Positions 57,166 to 64,000 of a DNA stretch of 64,000 nucleotides are shown piece after piece. Source of the DNA: Dermatemys mawii (taxonomy: Eukaryota > Chordata > Testudines > Dermatemydidae); contig ML677387.1 of assembly GCA_007922305.1 (NCBI GenBank), positions 674,790 to 738,789 on the forward strand. Reading direction: 5' to 3'. The translations under genes were made by a program, and so were the position numbers. Position 1 is the first letter of the stretch. Each line of letters opens with the position of its first letter. The notes below the pieces were generated by a model. The model did no database searches and was not told the DNA's origin. It saw only the letters and a list, made by a program, of their open reading frames with translations.

Positions 57166-59490
57166 CCCTGGCTATGAAATCAATGCATATGGAGATGTTT
57201 TATTTAAAAGATCTTTGACATAAGTGACTAGCACTGGCAAATGTTGTTCTAACCATTTCTCAGCAAGTGAATTACAATGATTCAAGATACATCCGTTCTT
57301 TCAGCAATAAACACACCTGTCTATTACAGTATTCTATTCTTGTGATGTTGTATAATCAAGGGTTACTCCTGGTTAGCTGCTTATGCTTAGGCTTTCGGGG
57401 CCTTAGGCTTTGATTAGTTTAACTAAACTATTGTCTTACAGGCCTTAATGCAATGAATCTACAAGCCTCATTGCCTTAACTTATACCTATGTCTTACCTA
57501 GCCAACACCTATTCCTGTACACTGCACCGCTTTAAACATTCCTGTTATCTTTGGCTAGTGAGGATTCTTTCCCCTTATCCTGTCACCACAAAGGGTTTGC
57601 TACTGAGCTGCTGTATCCAAGGCAACAAAAAAACACTTTATGAACCTGGCACACTTTCAAAAATGTTTTATAAAGGAAAGACAGGTCCTCTTGGGACAAA
57701 TTGGGCAGGGAAAGATGATCGCACCCCAAAATTACCCAGCAGATTAGGCTTCTGGAGAGCAGCTGTAAGACAAGAGTCATATAAAACAAGAGTGAACCAA
57801 ACAATAAATGTATATTACAGCTACTGAAAGCGTTCAAAAGGATAACACACAGCCAGTCCATCCCTAAATTATGCTTTAAATAACTCACTGAACAGCAGCC
57901 CTTGAGCTGCGGCTTTGCGGGCCATGTTATTCTGACCTTCTTTCCTTTCTTGGCATTAAAGCTGATGGTTCTGGCACCTCAGTCAGCAAAACTGGGACTC
58001 AAAGTCCGTCTAGCTGACTGTTCACATCCTCGTACACTCCCCCCGCCCCCCCAACACCTTTCTTTACAGGAGTTTCAAAGTCAGATCTGAATCCTGGGTG
58101 CCCATCTGCTGAACTTGGTTGACCAAAGATGGGAAGAAGTGGCAGGGGAAAAGAATTGCTGGGAATTGACTAGGCTGAAAAGATGTAGATGGATGCAGCT
58201 CTGATTGTCACCTCTGATTTTCCACTGGCCAGTGAATATGCAAAGCTACATCTGAGTGCTTTTTTTGTGTGAAAAACATCAATATTTTAAGTTTTATAGA
58301 TATAAAAAAAGAAAATACAGATCCACTTGAGATCTTGTAATGAACCTCGGGACTTATGGGGTTAGAAAGAGGGTTTCTTATATAAGCGGCAAAAATCTGC
58401 GCTGCTGCAGAGTATGTTCATCCCAGAGGTCGTGTAGTCCTCCTTGCAGGTTTGGTGACAGTTGCACATTCCTGTGCAGAGCTGATGAGTGAGAGCTAAT
58501 TTTTAAAAATTTCCCTTGTGAATCTGAAGCTTAGATTCATAGTTCTCGTGTGCGTGTGTGCGCACAGACACCTATGCAAATACACAAACATTCTGACATG
58601 AGGCTGGACTCTGGAACATCTGCAGTGGGGGAGGAGAACGAAACCTTTAATTAGGGATTTGTAAACAGTGCCATAGTGATTGAGTCATTGTCTGACTTGC
58701 TTTCCAAAAATAAATGTGTTCTTTTTACACTCCCGCCCCTGCAAAATAAACTACAAGCAAACAGACTGGTTCGTGAAGCAGGAGGCATGGCATGGTATGT
58801 GACTGCGAGTGTCCTCTTGCACTGGATCACAGTCACTGTAAGCAGCTGAGTTTCCATGGGGACCGATGGCAAATGGAAGGCAGGATTTGTGCAGGGCTGC
58901 AGTAATGGGGGAGGGGTCACGTTTACTGGGAGACATTTGAAGATAGTCATATATTGGCCTCGCTCTTCATTGTTGACGACGAACAGTAAGTGACAAAGCT
59001 CTTGGCTCTTTTCTGGCTTGTTTCATATAGAATTGAAAGTTCCAATAAAAATGTTTCTAAAAATAAGAGACCCAAGCCCCAGTTAGGTGAGTAATAACAT
59101 TCAGTACCTACAGACTCTGGAGGTGAAGAAATCTTAGTATTCCATATTAATTTGTAAAAATGATTCCTCATTTATTAGCATGCACATACTGTAAACAAGG
59201 TAAAATATATTGCATTCATCACCATGTTCACCTGCAAATGTCTCTGCTTGGAGACATGAATTTATGGGCCGTATTGCAGCTCCAGATCAGTGCTCAGGGG
59301 TTTTGCATCTAGAAATAAGATTTGCAGTGTGGGAGTTTAAAAAATGCCAGTGGGCCAGAACTTAAAGGTATTTAGATGTCTAAAGATGCAGGTAGGCACC
59401 TGGTCTGATTCTCAAAAGTACCAGGGGGCCTAACTCCCATTGATTAAATGACTTTCAAGCACAGTCCCATTGACTTTCATGCCAAGAGGA
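57166..59490. other. Unassigned intron stretch
   Basis: Nothing recognised with confidence. The sequence at 59350-59480 repeats CCCATTGA(C/T)T motifs also common in the hairpin MITEs above. Confidence 0.4.
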
Positions 59491-59496
59491 AGGATT

Positions 59497-59640
59497 TCTT
59501 TTGGTTAAGGCACTGCGCTGGGACTCAGAAGATTGGGATTCGACCCCTGGCTCTGTCAGGCTCCCTGTGTGACCTGGGATGAGTTACTCAGGCTGCAGCT
59601 CCCTTTGGCTCCAACTGAAGTTATAGGTACAAAGCACTTA
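59497..59640 (+). mobile_element. MIR-type SINE 5' half
   Basis: TTGGTTAAGGCACTGCGCTG with GATTGGGATTCGACCCCTGG contains a well-kept tRNA-type box B (ATTCGACCCC). The core start CTCCCTGTGTGACCTGGGAT follows. It is the best-preserved polymerase III-type promoter among the SINEs here. Confidence 0.75.
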
Positions 59641-59674
59641 TGAAAAATCTGCCCTTCAATCTCCCTGTGCTGCA

Positions 59675-59910
59675 GATTGGGTGTCAGGGACTTGGGGTCT
59701 GTTCCTGGCTTAGTTACTGACCTGCTGGATGACTTGGGCAGGCTGCTTCCCCTCTCTGTGCCTCAGTTTCTCCTCCAGCCTTTGTCTGTCTGGTCTGTTT
59801 AGATGATCAGCGCTTTGGGGCAGGGACTGTCTCTAACTATGTGTATGTACAGTGCCTAGCACGGGGGAGCCCTGATCTCACTGCAGGCCTCTAGGTGCAA
59901 CTGTAATACT
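59675..59910 (+). mobile_element. MIR-type SINE core and tail
   Basis: The core CTGGATGACTTGGGCAGGCT with CTCTGTGCCTCAGTTTCTCC is followed by the tail GCTTTGGGGCAGGGACTGTC, ATGTACAGTGCCTAGCACGG and CAGGCCTCTAGGTGCAACTG. This copy links the MIR core to the tail that appears in reverse at 7385, 20155 and 61760. Confidence 0.8.
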
Positions 59911-59977
59911 ACCACTACTATTGATAGGCTAGGCTCAGAAAGAAGACTCTGAGATAGAGAAACTGTCCCTGTGTCAA

Positions 59978-60170
59978 GAATCAGAGAGGTAGACGTGTTA
60001 GTCTGGAATTGCAGAAGTGACAGAGGCACCTTAAAGACTAACTAAAGTATTAGAGCATAAGCTTTTGTGGGCTAATACCCACTTCGTCAGATGCATGCAG
60101 TGGAAGTATCCAGGGGCAGGTATAAATAAGAGGCAAGGGCCAGGTTGGAGATAACAAGGTTAGTCCAATC
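59978..60170 (-). mobile_element. Hammerhead-family repeat, copy C
   Basis: On the minus strand, the leader CTTATTTATACCTGCCCCTG and TTCCACTGCATGCATCTGAC precede the core. The CUGANGA strand is intact as CTGACGA (forward 60084-60090). Helix II GTGGG/CCCAC is intact (forward 60067-60071 and 60078-60082). The GAAA strand reads AAAA, so G12 is lost. The TTAGTCTTTAAGGTGCC tail and an end resembling GACTAACACGTCTACCTCTC are present. It extends left-to-right to about 60170, with upstream family sequence not seen in copy A. Confidence 0.65.
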
Positions 60171-60449
60171 AGGCTGTCCCCGTGTGGAGCTCTGGGAGTT
60201 CTCTTGTCGCAATGCTGCATATCTCATGGGTCTCTGCAGCACGTCTTATCTCGCTTTCACTGCCAGACAGGCCACAACACGCACCCACTTTGCAGTAAAA
60301 CCGGGCATTCGGCATCTGTCCCTTGTATTTGTTGTATTCACATTCCATCCGCTCTGTTGGGCTTCACGTCGGTCTGAGGCAGCCAGCAGCAACTTGGGTG
60401 GAAACCGCGTTTCTTTTATTGTCTTATTTGTAGCTTCTTGGAGCATTGG

Positions 60450-60537
60450 GGGCCAGATCGTCAGCTGTTGTAATTTGGTGTAGCTGCATTGGCTGCTGTG
60501 GAGCTGTGCTGATTTACACCAGCTCAGGATCTGGCCC
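60450..60537. repeat. Hairpin MITE-like palindrome (GGCCAGATC...GATCTGGCC)
   Basis: GGGCCAGATCGTCAGCTGTT on the left and CCAGCTCAGGATCTGGCCCT on the right are inverted complements with few mismatches. The inner GTAATTTGGTGTAGCTGCAT and GCTGTGCTGATTTACACC continue the pairing. The whole 88 bp can fold into one hairpin. Confidence 0.7.
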
Positions 60538-61755
60538 TGTATCAAATGTCCTACAGATATAACCAGCACTGACTGCGGTATTGAGAGCTTGAGATGCATC
60601 TTCTGTCCTCCTGGCTGTGGGTGATGAAGGGCAGTGACATCGGATTCCCCTCAGCCCTGAGGAGTTAGTGTCTTATGATGTAGTTGGTAATGACACCAAC
60701 TTCCATGAACAGGAACTTCATCTTCCTTTATTTTCTCTTACCAGCAAAACTTCCCTGTTGTCTGCTGGAGCTCTCACATGCTGTCTGTATTTTTATAACC
60801 AGTCATTGATCTGCTCTGATGTGCCTTTCATGCACTCCACATAATTCTAATTCCTTTCTCAAAGGGTTCCGTTATGTTGCATCCGGGAACATATGGTGGG
60901 AGGTTGTTCCTGAATGAGGAGTGCAGGGTGGTGCCCAAGTGAACAACTGGAGATTGGCAGTTGCCATGTCATTCTGGAAGATCATGAATACCTGACAGAT
61001 CTTCACCTAATCACTGTGCATCTTCTTGCAAAAGCCCAAGGGATTTATCGCCCACTGGGAAGCAAATGACAGGCTTGGTGGCTGTGGGTTTTATTTAGAC
61101 TGTGAATGCAGATGTCTAATTGGAGTTGGGTATCTATTAACGTAAGCTGCTTTGCCATTCAGAAATCTGAGCTAATCAAAATATTGTAAATATCGTGCCT
61201 GGAGAAATGTCACACTTCACCATGATTACATTTCCATATTTTTTTTCATTCTGTTTAAGAAAATGTAAACAAATACTTACAGCCTGGTGGGGTGGAAACG
61301 TGCCTAACTGTAGGATCTGACACAGGCCATGTGCACTTATGGAGACAATAATGCAGTACCCCACCATTTTCTGTGCTCCTGTGTTATTTGGGCGTTGTAG
61401 TTAGCTGCAGGCACAGAGACACAGGGTGCCTGTCTGTCCATTTCATCTGACATTGGGGGAGGCTGTGCAGTTGGTTAGATGTATGATGCCACAAGAAACC
61501 GGGTATTTATCTGGGCATAAAGGGGACAGGCTCTTTGCTTGCTATCTGTCTGCATTTATATGCTTCTAATCATAGTCCTAGCTGCATATCACAGAAATAT
61601 CTTCTCCTCAGTATAGTGCTCATGCACCGTCTTGTTGCTTCCCTCCTTACCCGGACATAGAAGTAGGATTCCCCCACCGCCCACACCATCTTCTATCCCT
61701 TGTGCAGGGGATGTGTGGCAAGACAGGTTCTTGGCATGACTCTGCGCCATACTAG
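60538..61755. other. Unassigned intron stretch
   Basis: No exon or recognisable repeat. Confidence 0.4.
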
Positions 61756-61759
61756 TATT

Positions 61760-61880
61760 ATTATTACATTCCATTTGTATTACGAAGGCATCTAGAGACA
61801 CTGATTAGGGTCCCATTGGGCTAGATTTTGCACAGTCAAGGGTTGCAAAGACAGCTCCTGCCCCGCAAAGAATCTTGTTG
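61760..61880 (-). mobile_element. CORE/MIR-type SINE tail, reverse orientation
   Basis: ATTATTACATTCCATTTGTA, GAAGGCATCTAGAGACACTG, GGTCCCATTGGGCTAGATTT and GACAGCTCCTGCCCCGCAAA follow the same order as the copies at 7385 and 20155. Confidence 0.6.
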
Positions 61881-62087
61881 TATCCCAAGATGCAAGAGAT
61901 GGGGAAAAGCAGTAAATGCATGGGGCACACCAGACCGAGTTCCCATATGTTGGTCGCCATGCAAAAGTGTATTTTTTACTCCCCCTGCAATTGGGCAGTT
62001 TGTACTGGCTATACCTTGATCTCCTAGTGATTTCCCACCTGCAAGCACATGCCCTTGCAACCACGAGGTATAATCATTTCCTGTACA

Positions 62088-62230
62088 GGGCACTCAGGGA
62101 GGTTGCTCTATTGCTTACAGCTTATTTAGAATGCAGTGGCAGAATTCCTCGCTACTTTGAATGCTCATGATCACATTAGGCCTGTTTTGCATCCTTTACA
62201 CTGGCTGCCTAGAAAGTGGCAATAAGTAAA
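62088..62230 (+). mobile_element. L2 LINE fragment (ORF2 C-terminal part)
   Basis: One frame reads L-I-stop-NAVAEFLATLNAHDHIRPVL, then HPLHWLPRKW. This matches the QNAAARL...DHITPVL..LHWLP signature near the C-terminus of L2-type ORF2. It is short, with one stop. Confidence 0.7.
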
Positions 62231-62269
62231 TTAGGTAAAATCTATTTATTCTTGTTTTAATATTGGTGA

Positions 62270-64000
62270 CATAGTAGCAGAATATTCGGAAGCCATCTCC
62301 AATCATCACTAGCTTCAAGTATTCAGCAGCTAACCTCCCAGTGACCTGCCACATATCATCTTTCCATCTCCTCACTGGTTGTCTCCTACCACAGCGCCCC
62401 GCTACCATTCCTTCCACGGTAACTTTCTTGAGGTTATTTCCATCTCTGCTTCTGATGTGACCAAAATATATAAGCTTGCACCTAATATTTTCTTATCGCA
62501 GGGACTGCTTCTCTCCAATATTTCAAGCATTTTTCTTCTTTCCTGGATAGATGCAAAAAGTCTTTATCAACAGCACATCTCAAAAGCTTCAGTTTTCTTC
62601 TTGTCAGCAGCATTATTTCCCCACAATTCACATCGGTAAGTTGCTGTGGGGGGGGGGGGGGGGAAAGCTTGTCACCAATTGAGCCTTCGCGCATTTTGAG
62701 ATGCCATCGTTTTTCCAGTCTTTCCTGAGGGAGGCCATTGCTGAGCAAGACATTCTTGTCATCTTTTGATTTCTTTGGAACAGCCTCCTTGATTGGATAT
62801 GTATGATCCCAAATAAATGAATTCATCTACTGCCTCTAAAGCTTGACTGTTAATCGTGGTGTCTGCTTACGTCCTATTAATCACGTCAATGTGCCTGCAT
62901 TTCATTTTATACCTCATTCAAGTGTAGTTCATATTCCTCACTACATGTTTTTACAAACTCCAACTTTTGTTGCTTTGCATTGGTGGTTGTAGCAAAGAGC
63001 ATCATGTCATCGGAGTATGTGAGGTTGGTTAAGACATGTTCACCAGTGGAAATCCCAGCTCTTTCCACTCTGTCAAAAGCTTTCAGGTCTTGTCGTATAA
63101 TAAATTCTGAGTACATGCTGAAAAGGCTTGGAGACAAAATATACTCTTGTCTCACGTGCTGCCCACTGGAAGACCACTTGCTGTTGCCTGCTGCTGTCTG
63201 CATTTTGGTGGTTGTTGACGGTAGTGTCTTGCGATGAGGTCAATGATGTGTTTTGGAATCCCCATGTCTGCCAGTATCCTCTAAAAATGATCAAGTCTGA
63301 TAGTACTGAATGCTTTTGAATAGTCAATGAAATACACAATCAGTGGGTGATTGTACTCCCTGCGTTTTTCAACGATGTGATAGATATATGCAATTTGATC
63401 CCATGTGCCTCATCCTCTCTGAAACCAGCTTATTGAAGTGGTACTGGTACTTCTGACATTCACTTCATGTGATCCTGGATTATGTAGATAATACACTTGT
63501 CACTACACTCTATCATGTCTCCTTTTGTTGGTAAAACGAGAGATTCCTTTCATCCAGTCAATTTCTAGACATCCATATGTCACTGCAAATTTTCCATGAG
63601 ATCAGTACCGAGGTCACTAATTTCTTTGAACAATTCTACTGGTAAGTTATCTGCCACTGATGCCTTCCCAGGCTTCGTTTTCATAATAGTATGCACCAGT
63701 TCCACTCGCAGGATTGATGACTGGCTCTGTGCGCTCCTATATTGTAAGTGGCTCTGATGAGGCATGCAGATTGGCACAGTAATCTGTTCAAGCGTGGTTA
63801 ATATAATCCCTTTCAGTGTTGACTCTGCCATCATGATCTTGTATTATGCTTGATTATAGGGGAAACTTCCTGGTAAGAAGTCTGCCCATTATGAACATAC
63901 GCTTTTTGTGACTCTCAGGTTTCTTGCACTTTGCCCTCATTTATTCACTCTTGTCTGGTCTAGTCTGCCTTCAGATCTGCCTGCTCAGTTCTTTGTACTC
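62270..64000 (-). mobile_element. RTE-like LINE remnant running off the right edge
   Basis: On the minus strand, fragments of a LINE ORF appear in order. MAESTLKGIILTTLEQITVP and KPGKASVADNLPVELFKEIS (63834-63580) resemble the KA.G.DGIP.ELFK segment before the reverse transcriptase. A YFIDYSKAFSTIRLDHF motif-A-like segment is near 63340-63290 and GIPKHIIDLIAR near 63260. VRQEYILSPSLFSMYSEFII is at 63150-63090 (motif B), and LTYSDDMMLFATTT at 63030-62990 carries motif C as SDD. A C-terminal RRQPVRRWKDDMWQV (62385-62340) closes it. Many shifts and stops break it. The assignment to RTE/BovB-like LINEs is an inference. Confidence 0.75.
62648..62663. repeat. Poly-G run (16 G on the + strand)
   Basis: Sixteen consecutive G residues lie inside the LINE remnant. 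The length may be unreliable in assembly. Confidence 0.95.

Noticed and set aside
59497..59560. A functional tRNA gene
   Set aside because: A box-B-like GATTCGACCCC is present, but no cloverleaf can be drawn and the sequence continues into a MIR core. It is a tRNA-derived SINE head.
1..64000. CRISPR array, bacterial operons or defence system
   Set aside because: The sequence is vertebrate intron. No regularly spaced repeats with unique spacers, no dense coding and no ribosome-binding sites are present.

Overview
This window is nuclear DNA from a vertebrate, most probably a sauropsid and, judging by its mix of repeats, a turtle. That guess rests on CR1 LINEs in many ages and orientations, CORE/MIR-type SINEs, several hAT and TA-dinucleotide MITE families, RTE-like LINE remnants, and a repeat family carrying a hammerhead-ribozyme-like core. 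There are no operons or bacterial signals. Almost all of the open reading frames are chance frames or decayed transposon coding sequence.

The only host gene I can support is ZMAT4 (zinc finger matrin-type 4) on the + strand. Three internal coding exons are visible, at 5468-5624, 22032-22259 and 50129-50225. Each has canonical AG/GT splice sites and the phases chain correctly (G|AA, G|GT, AA|). They encode the second, third and fourth matrin-type C2H2 fingers. The first finger lies upstream of the window and the short terminal exon downstream, so the window is mostly two complete introns (about 16.4 kb and 27.9 kb) plus parts of the flanking introns.

Repeat layout. A wrecked RTE-like LINE runs forward at about 640-3060, and another runs in reverse from about 62270 off the right edge. 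Intron 5625-22031 holds a MITE palindrome, a GC-rich hAT-type element with an internal 100-bp tandem repeat and a perfect 8-bp target duplication (7578-8030), a second hAT-type element (9370-9867), a nearly intact 2.5-kb DNA transposon (13170-15713), a 77-bp hammerhead-family insertion with an 11-bp duplication (16435-16511), a CR1 3' end and a GC-rich island at 18850-20110. Intron 22260-50128 holds MIRs, a hAT MITE (27977-28131), a second hammerhead-family copy, a 2.1-kb reverse CR1 with readable reverse transcriptase (36341-38470) and a shorter CR1 (43058-43813). Downstream of 50225 are two more hammerhead-family copies, a CR1 with a TA-type MITE nested inside it (53275-54545), several MIRs and an L2 fragment.

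The most interesting items are (1) the 13170-15713 transposon. It has one long ORF broken by a single in-frame TGA, diverged terminal inverted repeats that start CACTG, and a flanking 3-bp ATA duplication. (2) The four hammerhead-family copies, each of which has lost a different part of the ribozyme core.
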